Notes: generated by a model from the letters alone, not told the origin. A DNA stretch of 33,410 nt from Bacillus sp. AFS073361 (GCF_002567005.1 NZ_NUZU01000224.1:1-33410), one strand, 5' to 3'. Numbered from the stretch's first letter, positions 21,367 to 30,145 are shown. A program made the numbers and translations.

Positions 21367-23238
21367 ATGATTATTTGCAGTGTAAACCATATTACCAAAT
21401 CATTTGGCGGAAATATAATTTTTAAAGATCTATCCCTTGAAGTACAAGAAGGAAACCGGATTGGCCTTGTCGGGCGTAATGGCGGTGGTAAAACAACGTT
21501 ATTAAAGCTATTAGCCAACCAAGAATCGGGAGATGAAGGGGTTATTCATTGGAAAAAGGGTTTGAAGATTGGTTACTTGGCCCAGATATCTGATTTCAAG
21601 GAACTAACAAGTAAAGAAGTACTAAAAACAGCATTTGAGCAATTAACAGCCACCGAAACTAAGCTTCGACAATTAGAAGTTGAAATGGGAGATGAAGCTG
21701 CACCAGGACACCTCCAAAGATTAATGGATCAATATGGAAAGCTCCAGGATGAATTTATCTTAAATGGCGGGTATGAAATGGATGCCCAATTGGATAGGAT
21801 TGCAAACGGGTTGAATATTACCGACCTGCTTGATAAACCCTTCTCATCATTAAGCGGCGGAGAAAAAACAAAAGTTGGATTGGGTTTAAGTTTATTGAAA
21901 AATCCTGAGCTTCTTCTGCTAGATGAACCGACCAACCATTTAGATATGAAAGCGATTGAATGGCTGGGAGCCTTTCTAAAGGAATATACAGGAACGATTA
22001 TTCTCATCTCACATGACCGTTACTTTTTAGATGAAGTGGTCACGAATGTGCTGGAAATGGAAGATGGAGAAATTGAACTGTACCATACGAATTTCAGCGG
22101 TTATGTGAAAGAAAAAGAAGAACGGCTCTTAAGAGAATTTCAGGAATATCAAGAACAACAGAAAAAAATTAAAAAAATGAAAGAAGCAATAAAGCGTCTC
22201 CGTGACTGGGCGAACCGCTCCAATCCACCAAGTGCTGCCCTTCATAAACGGGCGACCAATATGCAGAGGGCACTGGATCGAATTGAAAAACTAGACCGCC
22301 CAAAAATAGACGTCAAAAAAATGGCGATTGATTTCGAAGCCCATGATCGAAGCGGTAAAGATGTAATCGTCATAGAGGACGTTACGAAGAGTTTTGGAAG
22401 GAAGAACTTGTTTGACAAAGTAAACATGCTCGTACAATATAAGGACCGCACTGCAATTGTCGGGGAAAATGGTACTGGTAAATCCACACTGTTAAAAATG
22501 ATTCTGAAGGAAATGGAGCCAGATAAAGGTGTTGTCAAGGTGGGCAGCAATGTAAAGGCAGGTTATCTGTCACAACATGTCTTTACGGATATTGGCGAAC
22601 AACAGCTGATTGACGTGTTTCGGTCTGAAGTCGTCGTCAATGAAGGAGAGGCTCGTCATATTTTAGCCCGGTTTTTATTTTACGGACCAGCCGTTTTTCG
22701 GAAGGTCAGTCAACTAAGCGGCGGGGAGAGAATGAGACTTAGACTTGCCCAGTTGATGTACCAGGATATTAATCTTTTGATTCTGGATGAACCGACCAAT
22801 CATCTCGACATTGATTCTTGTGAGGTGTTAGAGGAAGCGTTAGAACAGTTTAATGGCACCATTTTAGCTGTGTCCCATGACCGCTATTTTCTCAATAAAT
22901 TGTTTAAGAAAATATACTGGCTTCAGGATGGGACTGTTCGCTATTTCGTTGGGAATTATGATTGGGCGAAAAGCAAATCGGAGGAAACAATCGAGGTAAA
23001 ACAGAAGGAAAGGCCAGTGTTGACGAAAACTTCCCCACCGAAAGCATCAAAGGTGGAAGATGTGGGGGCAGCCTTGATTGAGGAAAAAATTGAGCAAATT
23101 GAAGCGGAAATTCAGCTTTTAAAACAAAAACTTGGTGAGGAAAGTGAACTTGAACTGCTGCAAAGAATTTATCTTGAGTTAGAGGAGCGGGAAAATAACC
23201 GTGACCGTCTCTACCAACAGCTAGAAGAAATCATCTAA
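21367..23238 (+). CDS. ABC-F family ATP-binding protein
   Basis: This 623-residue soluble protein has two ABC ATPase domains and no membrane segments, the ABC-F layout of ribosome-associated factors. Domain one has Walker A GRNGGGKTT (about 36-44), signature LSGGEKTKV and Walker B LLLDEPTNHLD. A charged linker with helices (about 240-300) reaches toward the ribosomal P-site tRNA in this family. Domain two has GENGTGKST, LSGGERMRL and LILDEPTNHLD. A C-terminal coiled coil (about 570-620) resembles YdiF and Uup. Members either resolve stalled ribosomes or protect from ribosome-targeting antibiotics; sequence alone does not decide. AAGGAG lies seven bases before ATG 21367 and only one base before the in-frame ATG 21361. 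The leader contains two terminators and a short gene, which suggests attenuation control. Confidence 0.9.
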   Translation: MIICSVNHITKSFGGNIIFKDLSLEVQEGNRIGLVGRNGGGKTTLLKLLANQESGDEGVIHWKKGLKIGYLAQISDFKELTSKEVLKTAFEQLTATETKLRQLEVEMGDEAAPGHLQRLMDQYGKLQDEFILNGGYEMDAQLDRIANGLNITDLLDKPFSSLSGGEKTKVGLGLSLLKNPELLLLDEPTNHLDMKAIEWLGAFLKEYTGTIILISHDRYFLDEVVTNVLEMEDGEIELYHTNFSGYVKEKEERLLREFQEYQEQQKKIKKMKEAIKRLRDWANRSNPPSAALHKRATNMQRALDRIEKLDRPKIDVKKMAIDFEAHDRSGKDVIVIEDVTKSFGRKNLFDKVNMLVQYKDRTAIVGENGTGKSTLLKMILKEMEPDKGVVKVGSNVKAGYLSQHVFTDIGEQQLIDVFRSEVVVNEGEARHILARFLFYGPAVFRKVSQLSGGERMRLRLAQLMYQDINLLILDEPTNHLDIDSCEVLEEALEQFNGTILAVSHDRYFLNKLFKKIYWLQDGTVRYFVGNYDWAKSKSEETIEVKQKERPVLTKTSPPKASKVEDVGAALIEEKIEQIEAEIQLLKQKLGEESELELLQRIYLELEERENNRDRLYQQLEEII

Positions 23239-23276
23239 AAAGAAATAGTTCCCCTTCAACATTTTGGGAGCTGCAA

Positions 23277-23308
23277 TGGAGTCGCAAGTTTGCGGCTTCT
23301 TTTTTGTG
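23277..23308 (+). terminator. Intrinsic terminator of the ABC-F gene
   Basis: AGTCGCA (23280-23286) pairs with TGCGGCT (23291-23297), extended by flanking pairs, then T-rich sequence. Confidence 0.82.
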
Positions 23309-23381
23309 GTAGAAATTGCTTTTCGAAAGGGGTGCTTTTCCTTATAATTAGAGATGTTTCTTTCATAAAGGATGGGTTGGT

Positions 23382-24707
23382 ATGAATATTCATTTTTCTT
23401 TAAAGCAAGTATCAATGCTTTTAATCGTTACCTTGACTGGGGTGGTTTGGTCAGTCATCTTTCATCATCCGCTAGTCATAGGATTTTTTCCAGGCTATCT
23501 CGTACTTACTTGGTTGGCTGCGAGAAAAAATTTACGTTTAAAACAGATTCTACATATTAGTATTTTGGGGGTGAACAAAACTAGAATCGTCATCTTAATT
23601 TTATTTCTGGTGAGTTTTTTACTGCCATCCTGGTATTTAGCAGGAACTATTCAGCAAATGGTGGAAATTGCTCTGCATTTTATTGTTCCAAATCATTTTT
23701 TTGTCTTATCCTTTCTCTGTGCTTTGGTATTTTCCATGCTGCTGGGAACAACGGTCGGGACTTTAAGTGCAATTGGCATACCAATCATCGGAACGGCCAT
23801 CGTTCTGAAACTTCCCGTCGAATTGGTGGCAGGCGCCTTGGTTTCAGGTGCATTTGTAGGAGATAGAACTTCCCCGTTTTCAAGCGCCCATCAACTATTG
23901 TCACATACAGTTGAATTGCCCTTAAAAAGACAATGGAAAGCGATGCTTTTTACTACGCTAGCCGCTATTTTTCTATGCTTTTGCTTTTATGGAGCGGCGG
24001 ACTATCTAGTCTCAGGTACGGCTGGTTCAAAGCAGCAACTTGTAAGTTGGAATGATCTTTCTCTCATTAAATTTATCCCACCGTCTATCTTAATTATATT
24101 TGTCCTTTTAAGAATTAGTATCGTTTATGCTTTTTTAACAAGCATTCTATCAGCAGCAGCCATCGCACTTTTCAGTGGATCTTCGTGGCCAAAACTCGTA
24201 TTCTCATTGTGGCATGGAATCGAGGGGCTAGGCGGTGGGTTCCTTCATATGTATGAATTGCTACTATTTCTAGCTTTAGCAGGTGCATATAATGGACTTT
24301 TGGAAGAAATGAATGTCATTCAGCCCTATTTAGATAGATGGTTACAATCATCCCGCACGCTTACTGGCGACACACTAAAAACAATGCTGGCGACATTTTT
24401 AATCACGTTAATCGCAGCAAATCAAACATTGCCAATTATCCTCACCGGCAGATCCTTCCTTCCGCATTGGTCTAATACCTATGGTAAAGAAGAGTTAGCC
24501 CGAGTTATGGGGGATTCCACCATGTTGTTTCCGGGGGTGGTGCCCTGGAGTGTGCTTGCCATCATGTGCAGTACCATTGTTGGAATACCAATTATGGCAT
24601 ACCTTCCATTTGCCCTTTTTTTATGGATTTTACCCATTTTAACGATTCTAGTATCCTTTGTAAAACAAGCACGAAAATCTAAGGAAAAGCAGACAGTAAT
24701 AGCCTAA
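23382..24707 (+). CDS. NhaC-family sodium:proton antiporter-type transporter
   Basis: The 441-residue protein has about 11-12 membrane helices. The key NhaC-type region is GALVSGAFVGDRTSPFSSAH (about residues 151-170), with the acidic and polar residues expected in the ion path, and a second region AANQTLPIILTGRSFLPHW near 340-360. Members exchange sodium for protons, and some exchange malate and lactate with sodium. The protein is slightly shorter than typical NhaC. AAAGGATGG precedes the ATG at 23382. It is monocistronic with a short terminator after the stop. The ion specificity is not settled by the sequence. Confidence 0.83.
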   Translation: MNIHFSLKQVSMLLIVTLTGVVWSVIFHHPLVIGFFPGYLVLTWLAARKNLRLKQILHISILGVNKTRIVILILFLVSFLLPSWYLAGTIQQMVEIALHFIVPNHFFVLSFLCALVFSMLLGTTVGTLSAIGIPIIGTAIVLKLPVELVAGALVSGAFVGDRTSPFSSAHQLLSHTVELPLKRQWKAMLFTTLAAIFLCFCFYGAADYLVSGTAGSKQQLVSWNDLSLIKFIPPSILIIFVLLRISIVYAFLTSILSAAAIALFSGSSWPKLVFSLWHGIEGLGGGFLHMYELLLFLALAGAYNGLLEEMNVIQPYLDRWLQSSRTLTGDTLKTMLATFLITLIAANQTLPIILTGRSFLPHWSNTYGKEELARVMGDSTMLFPGVVPWSVLAIMCSTIVGIPIMAYLPFALFLWILPILTILVSFVKQARKSKEKQTVIA

Positions 24708-24710
24708 AAT

Positions 24711-24733
24711 GGAGTCCGATGCGACTCCTTTTC
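24711..24733 (+). terminator. Intrinsic terminator of the antiporter gene
   Basis: GGAGTC (24711-24716) pairs with GACTCC (24723-24728), then TTTTCT. A short, weaker hairpin. Confidence 0.7.
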
Positions 24734-24817
24734 TGCATCCAATATTAATCACTCCGAATGAAGTCCTTAAATCTTTCATATATGTGGTAGTAAAGAATTT
24801 GGACAAGGGATGATCAG

Positions 24818-25402
24818 ATGCTGAAAAAGTTTGCGATAATAGGATTCGGAAGTACGATGATCGGGATTGGTATTAATGGGTTTATTCTGCCATTACATAT
24901 CATTAATGGAGGATTTTTTGGCATCAGCCTGCTGCTAAAATATATTTTGGGTTTTAAAGTTGGGATGACATTTATCTTACTAAATATTCCTGTTTACATG
25001 TACGCATACAAATCAGATCCCGAGTATTTTTTTAATGGTGTGATGGGAGCAATCTGTTCCGGAATTATGATTGAATTGCTGGTGCCATTGAATGGAATGT
25101 TTCATTTGTCCGTCCTTAGCAGTGTGATTATAGGAGCTGTAATCATTGGGAGCGGGGTTGGGGTGATGCTCCGAAATCATATTAGTCCAGGCGGAATGGA
25201 TCTGCTGGCCCTGCTTATTGCAAAATGGTCTAGAATGAATGTTGGGTTAATTATGTTTGTGATGGATGCTGTTATAATTATTACCGGTTTGTTCCTGCTG
25301 CAAGATGTGAAACTTTTTTATTCGCTTGTTATCGTTGCAATAGTGGGACTTTTGGCAAGTCTGATTACCACTAGGAACATTGAGCAGAATGTAATAAAGT
25401 AA
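24818..25402 (+). CDS. Short YitT-family membrane protein (DUF161 only)
   Basis: This 194-residue protein matches the membrane part of the two other YitT proteins in the window: INGFILPLHIINGGFFGISL, LNIPVYMYAYK and LRNHISPGGMDLLALLIAKW. After the last helix it ends within a few residues, so the soluble DUF2179 domain is missing. The stop codon is clean, with no remnant of the domain visible downstream in any frame, and short YitT members of this size are known, so it is probably a natural variant rather than a broken gene. AAGGGATG precedes the ATG at 24818. No terminator lies between it and the DNA glycosylase gene 62 bases on, so the two may share a transcript. Confidence 0.82.
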   Translation: MLKKFAIIGFGSTMIGIGINGFILPLHIINGGFFGISLLLKYILGFKVGMTFILLNIPVYMYAYKSDPEYFFNGVMGAICSGIMIELLVPLNGMFHLSVLSSVIIGAVIIGSGVGVMLRNHISPGGMDLLALLIAKWSRMNVGLIMFVMDAVIIITGLFLLQDVKLFYSLVIVAIVGLLASLITTRNIEQNVIK

Positions 25403-25464
25403 AAATTACACATTAGGGGTAAGATGAGTAAATATAAACAAGCTTGTTAATAAGGAGATATACG

Positions 25465-25971
25465 ATGGAACCTCTCAGAGATCTTCTCGAGGAAAATTTA
25501 AAGATTTTATTTGTTGGTTTTAATCCAAGCATTCGCTCTAGTGAACTTGGGCGTCATTATGCAAGTCCAAACAATCGTTTTTGGAAGATATTGTACGATT
25601 CAGGGTTAACACCACGGAAATATGAAGCAATGGAAGATGCGAAGCTTTTAGATTTAGGATTTGGATCTACAAATATTGTAGAAAGGCCTACAAAGGCAGC
25701 GGATGAAATTACCAAAGGAGAGTATAGAGAGGGAAGTGAGATCTTAAAGAAGAAGATCGATCAGTTTAAGCCAAAGATTGTCTGCTTTGTTGGAAAAGGA
25801 GTCTATCAGCAATACAGTGGGTTAAAAGTAATTCAGTGGGGAAGACAAACCACTAGCATTGTTCCAGGGGTTGTCGATTTCGTAGCGCCATCTTCTAGTG
25901 GTCTAGTACGTATGAAGTTGGAGGAAATTATTAATATCTATAAAGAGCTTGTCCCTCTACTATCGGAATAA
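25465..25971 (+). CDS. Mismatch-specific DNA glycosylase (Mug/TDG-type)
   Basis: This 168-residue enzyme removes uracil or thymine mispaired with guanine, starting base excision repair. The active-site motif GFNPSIRSSELGRHYASPNN with Asn20 corresponds to GINP-type motifs of Mug, and NRFWKIL follows. The C-terminal motif VAPSSSGL corresponds to the NPSGLSR insertion loop of the family, and VCFVGKGVYQQYSG lies before it. The length equals Escherichia coli Mug. I chose the ATG at 25465, preceded by AAGGAG; the frame is open from 25444 without a ribosome binding site. It ends at a terminator shared with the convergent cyclase gene. Confidence 0.87.
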   Translation: MEPLRDLLEENLKILFVGFNPSIRSSELGRHYASPNNRFWKILYDSGLTPRKYEAMEDAKLLDLGFGSTNIVERPTKAADEITKGEYREGSEILKKKIDQFKPKIVCFVGKGVYQQYSGLKVIQWGRQTTSIVPGVVDFVAPSSSGLVRMKLEEIINIYKELVPLLSE

Positions 25972-26008
25972 AACATCGTCGGGTGATGCTCCCCGGCGAT
26001 GTTTTTTA
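25972..26008. terminator. Bidirectional intrinsic terminator
   Basis: An 11-bp stem (25973-25983 with 25992-26002) with T runs on both strands separates the convergent glycosylase and cyclase genes and overlaps the cyclase stop codon. Confidence 0.85.
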
Positions 26009-27871
26009 TACTTCGAATTTATTCTTATAGTGGGACAAGGCGATAAGAGGAAAAATATAGCGATAGCTGTGATAGTGAATGTAAAAACCACCGGCCATAC
26101 CTTGCCCCTTCGGATAAGCGGTAGTCCAATCTTCTTTTTCGAGGGAAGTTAATAAATAGGTGATTCCGTTTCTTATTTGTTCTGTAGGTTCTTCTGAAGC
26201 AGCAATCAAGGTATCAAGTGCCCAGGCAGTGTGTGTTAAGGTGCTAAATCCTAATGGCACATAAGCCTTTTTGCTATCACTATGGCATGACTCACCCCAG
26301 CCGCCATCTTTATTCTGAATACCATCTAACCATTTTACGGATTTTTGGATAGCTGCATGATTAGAAGGAATCCCAGCGGCAAGTAACCCTGTAAGGGCTC
26401 CCCATGTTCCATAAAGATAACAAATTCCCCATCTACCATACCAAGACCCATCCTTCAATTGATTACTTAACAGCCATTCCACCCCTTTATGGATTGCTTT
26501 ATGGTCCCTAGATAGATTCGTGTAATTCCCCAAAAACTCTAGCGTTCGCCCCGTAATGTCAGCGCAAGATGGATCTGTTAGCAAAAATTCTCCTTTTTCA
26601 ATGGGGAGAAATTCGAATAATTTTGTATCAGTATTTTTTTCAAACGCTCCCCAGCCGCCATCGTCATTTTGCATCGATAAAAGCCAGTTAAGGCCCCGGT
26701 CCCAGACATGCCTTTCAAGAGGATTCATTCTCGAAATAGACCGAAGTGATGCTGTTGTATCGTCAACATCTGGATTCATCGTATTGACATCTGAAAATCC
26801 CCATCCTCCTGGCAATGTCTTTGGATTATGAATGACCCAATCACCAAATTTATGATGCTGCCGGTTTAAAAGATATTGATTGGCCATTGTCACCATTGGG
26901 TCATCTGAGGCGACCCCGGCTGATTGCAGAGCATAACCAATCAATGAAGTATTCCAGACATTTGCTGTTGTGTACTGCATATGGGGATGGCCGTTGATAT
27001 CGCATTTCATCGCAAGCAACCCATTCACAGCCTTGGTGATTACGGGATCTGTTTTCTTGTACCCATGGGACAGCAGAGCAAATATCATTAAAAAGGTGCA
27101 ACTGTAATAACTATAAAAAGAGCCGTCGGGTTCGAGGTGGTTCAGCATGTAGTTCTTAGCCCGTTCGACCGCTAACTGATGGAGTTGTTCAGGTAAGCCC
27201 ATTAATCTTTTAACTCCATCCTTGATAAATGAAAGCAGGGAACGGTATTCCGAGGAGCGAAACCAGAGATTTTCCTGCTGCCGGTGTAAATATAGTTCCG
27301 AAAGATTAGGGCTCATTGACGTTTTGATAAAAAACTTTTTATCAGCAAGTAGAATAATTGGTGTTAGATTGGCTCGCCCAAAGACAGAAAAGGAATAAAA
27401 ATTAATTGGAAAATAATGTGGCAGGAGGATAAATTCAATGGGAAGAGGTGAAAAATCTGGCCAAATATATTGTCCTGTTAAAGAAAGCATCACTTTGGTA
27501 AAGATACTTACTTCTTCTATGCCGCCTTTGGATAAAATAAATTTTTTCGCCGCTCGCAAACGCATGTCATCCTTCTTGGCATACCCTGAAAACAACAATG
27601 CGTAATAGGCTTCCACGGTGGCGGTCAAGTTGCCTTCGCCCTCATCGTAGAAAAGCTTCCAAGCCCCATTCTTTTCTTGCTTACTAAAAATCCTCGCCAC
27701 CAAGCCTCGAATTAATTCTTCATCATTTAATTCCAATGTCCGCAATAAAATGATCGTATAGGCATCTGTTGACAATCCTGTTTCAAAAGGGTAATTCCAT
27801 GATCCGTTGGGAGATTGGTCTGCTCGAAGCCTTTCAATAAGCCAATCGATGCCCTTGCTAGTATTAATCAT
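26006..27871 (-). CDS. sqhC: Squalene-hopene/tetraprenyl-curcumene cyclase family protein
   Basis: The 621-residue protein is a class II triterpene cyclase. The catalytic DxDD motif is present as DVDD (Asp368, Asp370 and Asp371) within PDVDDTTASLRS. Several QW repeats that stabilise the barrel fold are visible: DQSPNGSW, QEKNGAW, QNDDGGWGAFE, QLKDGSWYGRWG and QNKDGGWGES. In spore-forming bacilli the orthologue makes sporulenol-type sesquarterpenes from tetraprenyl-curcumene, while elsewhere it makes hopene from squalene; given the organism, the former is likely. It works at the membrane. The ATG at 27871 has only a distant AGAGGA. It is divergent from the DUF2515 gene and ends at a bidirectional terminator. 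The length is normal. Confidence 0.9.
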   Translation of the reverse strand: MINTSKGIDWLIERLRADQSPNGSWNYPFETGLSTDAYTIILLRTLELNDEELIRGLVARIFSKQEKNGAWKLFYDEGEGNLTATVEAYYALLFSGYAKKDDMRLRAAKKFILSKGGIEEVSIFTKVMLSLTGQYIWPDFSPLPIEFILLPHYFPINFYSFSVFGRANLTPIILLADKKFFIKTSMSPNLSELYLHRQQENLWFRSSEYRSLLSFIKDGVKRLMGLPEQLHQLAVERAKNYMLNHLEPDGSFYSYYSCTFLMIFALLSHGYKKTDPVITKAVNGLLAMKCDINGHPHMQYTTANVWNTSLIGYALQSAGVASDDPMVTMANQYLLNRQHHKFGDWVIHNPKTLPGGWGFSDVNTMNPDVDDTTASLRSISRMNPLERHVWDRGLNWLLSMQNDDGGWGAFEKNTDTKLFEFLPIEKGEFLLTDPSCADITGRTLEFLGNYTNLSRDHKAIHKGVEWLLSNQLKDGSWYGRWGICYLYGTWGALTGLLAAGIPSNHAAIQKSVKWLDGIQNKDGGWGESCHSDSKKAYVPLGFSTLTHTAWALDTLIAASEEPTEQIRNGITYLLTSLEKEDWTTAYPKGQGMAGGFYIHYHSYRYIFPLIALSHYKNKFEV

Positions 27872-27999
27872 AGGTATTTCTCATTCCTCTCCCAGAAATC
27901 TATTCTCATTCATACATATTCCATTGGTGGAAGGAGAATTCGTATAGGAGGTCATGATCCATTTTTTTTACGAGAAATCGCCAAAAAACCACACTTGAA

Positions 28000-29082
28000 A
28001 TGATTAGAGAAGAATTAAAAAATAAGAGCAAACAAGCAGCGATGCCGCCCAAACTTACGGAAGCAGATGGTGCGCTTTTAGAGCAAATAAGAGGAAAGAC
28101 AGCCGTGCATAACCTAAATAATGTCACAAGAACAAAGGCCTACTTAGAATTTTACCTTCTCCATCCTGAAATTCATTGGGCATTCCTTGGACATATGGTT
28201 TCCCGTAATGGCGGCTGGAACATGACCGACTTAAAGGGAGAATTTCTCACCCGTTTGCTCTCGAAAAAAGATAGTGAAACCTTTTTTGCCTTTTTAGAGC
28301 GTGGGAATTGGCTGATTTTCCAAGATGTATACCCGCAATTTTTGCTGTATCAGGAGAGTTTAAGGAAAAATAAACCATTATTTTATTTATGTTCTTATCT
28401 CAATATTTCAACCTTCATGGAAACCATTTGGAATCAATTTTGGCATACCCAAGAAGCCTATATCCTTGCCATCGCCCTGGTTATCAATGAACAAAGTTAT
28501 TTGGAGAAACGAGTAGTTCAAAATCCGCTTTACCAAAAGGGTGTGTTAAATAAATTCGAATTTATCCTCCAAGATTTGCTTTCATTTAACCATATTCTTT
28601 TTCCTTATGGAAAAAAGAACCTAGCAGGGCAAACACTCCATCAGTTTGAGTCATTACATGAGCGTATTCTACTTGGAAAAAGATTATATACGATCCTTTT
28701 TAAAAACAGGGAGCGGTTAAAACAAGTTTTAGACTGGGCAAAAAACCATCCGCATACCGGATCAAGGAAGGATTACTGGCCGCATATTTTTAATAACGTT
28801 AACGAAGGGATTCCGGGATTTGCCTATCAAACACGTTTAAAAGCCTGTCAGCTTAGACCGCGGGCAAGAAAAATATATAGTCCAGCCCTTCAGTACGCTT
28901 GGAAGAATGTCAGCCAAACGGAGGCTGAAAAAGGGGATTGGTTTAAAGATGATCATGTGGTGGATTATTTAATTGAGGACCATGAAAAAATAGACGGGGA
29001 GATAATAAATGAATACTGTAAAACACTTGAACGACTCGAACTCGCAGCCATCGCGAAAAAAGCCATTTCGATTTTGGACTAA
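28000..29082 (+). CDS. DUF2515 protein (YppC-like)
   Basis: This 360-residue protein fits the DUF2515 family seen in Bacillus (YppC). Recognisable stretches are NLNNVTRTKAYLEFYLLHPE, HWAFLGHMVSRNGGWNMTDL and the C-terminal SPALQYAWKNV. It is soluble or peripheral and its function is unknown. The start is problematic. The ATG at 28000 has no ribosome binding site, although a strong AGGAGG lies at 27946-27951. The ATG just after that site (27954) is in another frame and stops after 14 codons; a run of eight T at 27962-27969 separates the frames. An in-frame ATT at 27961 lies at ideal distance from AGGAGGT. I keep 28000 as the minimal start. It is divergent from the cyclase gene and overlaps the next gene by 74 bases. 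Confidence 0.78.
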   Translation: MIREELKNKSKQAAMPPKLTEADGALLEQIRGKTAVHNLNNVTRTKAYLEFYLLHPEIHWAFLGHMVSRNGGWNMTDLKGEFLTRLLSKKDSETFFAFLERGNWLIFQDVYPQFLLYQESLRKNKPLFYLCSYLNISTFMETIWNQFWHTQEAYILAIALVINEQSYLEKRVVQNPLYQKGVLNKFEFILQDLLSFNHILFPYGKKNLAGQTLHQFESLHERILLGKRLYTILFKNRERLKQVLDWAKNHPHTGSRKDYWPHIFNNVNEGIPGFAYQTRLKACQLRPRARKIYSPALQYAWKNVSQTEAEKGDWFKDDHVVDYLIEDHEKIDGEIINEYCKTLERLELAAIAKKAISILD

Positions 29083-29461
29083 CCCTTCCTTTGCAACGGT
29101 GTTTTTAGCAACCTTGCTTGCGACCTATTTAGATCTATATTTAGTAGGTAAAGGCATATATAAGTTTCCTATGAGGCCAATCCCAAATGTCTTCTCCATT
29201 AATATTGGGTTTACACTTGTGGTGATACCGGTGTTTATTGTCGTTTTCCTACGGGTTATGGACCGGTTGAATAAATGGGGGAAGGCAGGAGTAATCTTAT
29301 TCATCAGTCTTTTAATGCCCATCTTTGAAAGATTTGCGGAATTGTTGGGATGGTTTGAACACGCTGAGAATTGGAAACACCTTTATTCGTTTTTTGGCTA
29401 CCTGCTATTTTTAGCATTTATTTATTCTTTTTACACCTGGATGGCAAAACGAAAAGATTAA
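29009..29461 (+). CDS. Small integral membrane protein, possibly CBO0543-like
   Basis: The 150-residue protein has a hydrophilic basic N-terminus of about 25 residues and four hydrophobic segments (about residues 28-46, 62-82, 92-110 and 122-144). The pattern of helices with TYLDLYLVGKGIY and FERFAELLGWFEH resembles the CBO0543 family of small Firmicutes membrane proteins, but I hold that loosely. GGGGAG lies before the ATG at 29009, inside the end of the DUF2515 gene, giving a 74-base overlap in another frame and probable translational coupling. A strong terminator follows. Function is unknown. Confidence 0.7.
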   Translation: MNTVKHLNDSNSQPSRKKPFRFWTNPSFATVFLATLLATYLDLYLVGKGIYKFPMRPIPNVFSINIGFTLVVIPVFIVVFLRVMDRLNKWGKAGVILFISLLMPIFERFAELLGWFEHAENWKHLYSFFGYLLFLAFIYSFYTWMAKRKD

Positions 29462-29467
29462 CAGACA

Positions 29468-29496
29468 AAAAGCCGAGATTTTCATCTCGGCTTTTG
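29468..29496 (+). terminator. Intrinsic terminator
   Basis: A perfect 11-bp stem (29468-29478 with 29485-29495) ends the DUF2515/membrane protein operon. Confidence 0.88.
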
Positions 29497-29521
29497 CGAT
29501 GTAACCGTCAGTTACACCTTG

Positions 29522-29579
29522 CCCCTTCCGTCCGTACAGTGGTTAAGTGTCCCGCAACAAGCGAATGTTCGGAAGGGGT
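29522..29579. other. GC-rich stem-loop of unknown role
   Basis: CCCCTTCCG (29522-29530) pairs perfectly with CGGAAGGGG (29570-29578) around a 39-base loop. A smaller hairpin GTAAC/GTTAC lies just before it (29501-29515). There is no T run. It could be a short repeat element or a structured leader. Confidence 0.4.
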
Positions 29580-29704
29580 ACTATTATATTACCACTACAA
29601 ACTCAGAAATATAACCAATCATCGAAAATTAGGGTGCGAAACTTTCTTTTCTTACTTGAAAAGTGTATGATAATAATGATTTTTACATAAAGGAGTGTTT
29701 TTTA

Positions 29705-30145
29705 ATGGCTAAAAAAGGATACATAGTAATGGAAAATGGAGAAAAGATGGAGCTTGAATTTTACCCTAATGAAGCACCAGGTACAGTTGCGAATTTTGAA
29801 AAATTAGCGAACGAAGGTTTTTACAATGGTGTGGTTTTCCATCGTGTCATCCCTGGCTTTGTAAGCCAAGGAGGAGATCCGACGGGAACTGGGATGGGCG
29901 GCCCAGGCTACACAATTAATTGTGAAACAGAAGGAAACCCTCACAAGCATGTTCCAGGTTCCTTATCAATGGCGCATGCTGGTAGAAATACAGGGGGCAG
30001 CCAGTTCTTCATCGTTCATGAATCACAACCTCATTTAAATGGTGTTCACACTGTTTTTGGTCAAGTGACATCAGGACTCGAGACTGCTCTTAAAATGAAA
30101 AATGGTGACAAAATGAAAGAAGTTAAAGTATTTGATGAGGAGTAA
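29705..30145 (+). CDS. ppiB: Cyclophilin-type peptidyl-prolyl cis-trans isomerase
   Basis: This 146-residue cytoplasmic isomerase shows the cyclophilin motifs in order: NEAPGTVANFEKLANEGFYN, VVFHRVIPGFVSQGGDPTGT with the catalytic Arg, GSLSMAHAGRNTGGSQFFI and LNGVHTVFGQV. It catalyses proline isomerisation during protein folding. The length matches Bacillus subtilis PpiB. AAGGAGTG precedes the ATG at 29705; the frame is open from 29663 without a ribosome binding site. It is a single gene with its own terminator. Confidence 0.95.
   Translation: MAKKGYIVMENGEKMELEFYPNEAPGTVANFEKLANEGFYNGVVFHRVIPGFVSQGGDPTGTGMGGPGYTINCETEGNPHKHVPGSLSMAHAGRNTGGSQFFIVHESQPHLNGVHTVFGQVTSGLETALKMKNGDKMKEVKVFDEE

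Noticed and set aside
24818..25402. Treating the short YitT gene as a pseudogene
   Set aside because: The stop is clean, helices and motifs are intact, and no DUF2179 remnant follows in another frame.
26100..29530. 13-base identity (ACCTTGCCCCTTC) between the cyclase gene and the hairpin before ppiB, perhaps a cyclase remnant
   Set aside because: Matches of 13 bases are expected several times by chance in a 33-kb window, and the flanking translation does not continue the similarity.
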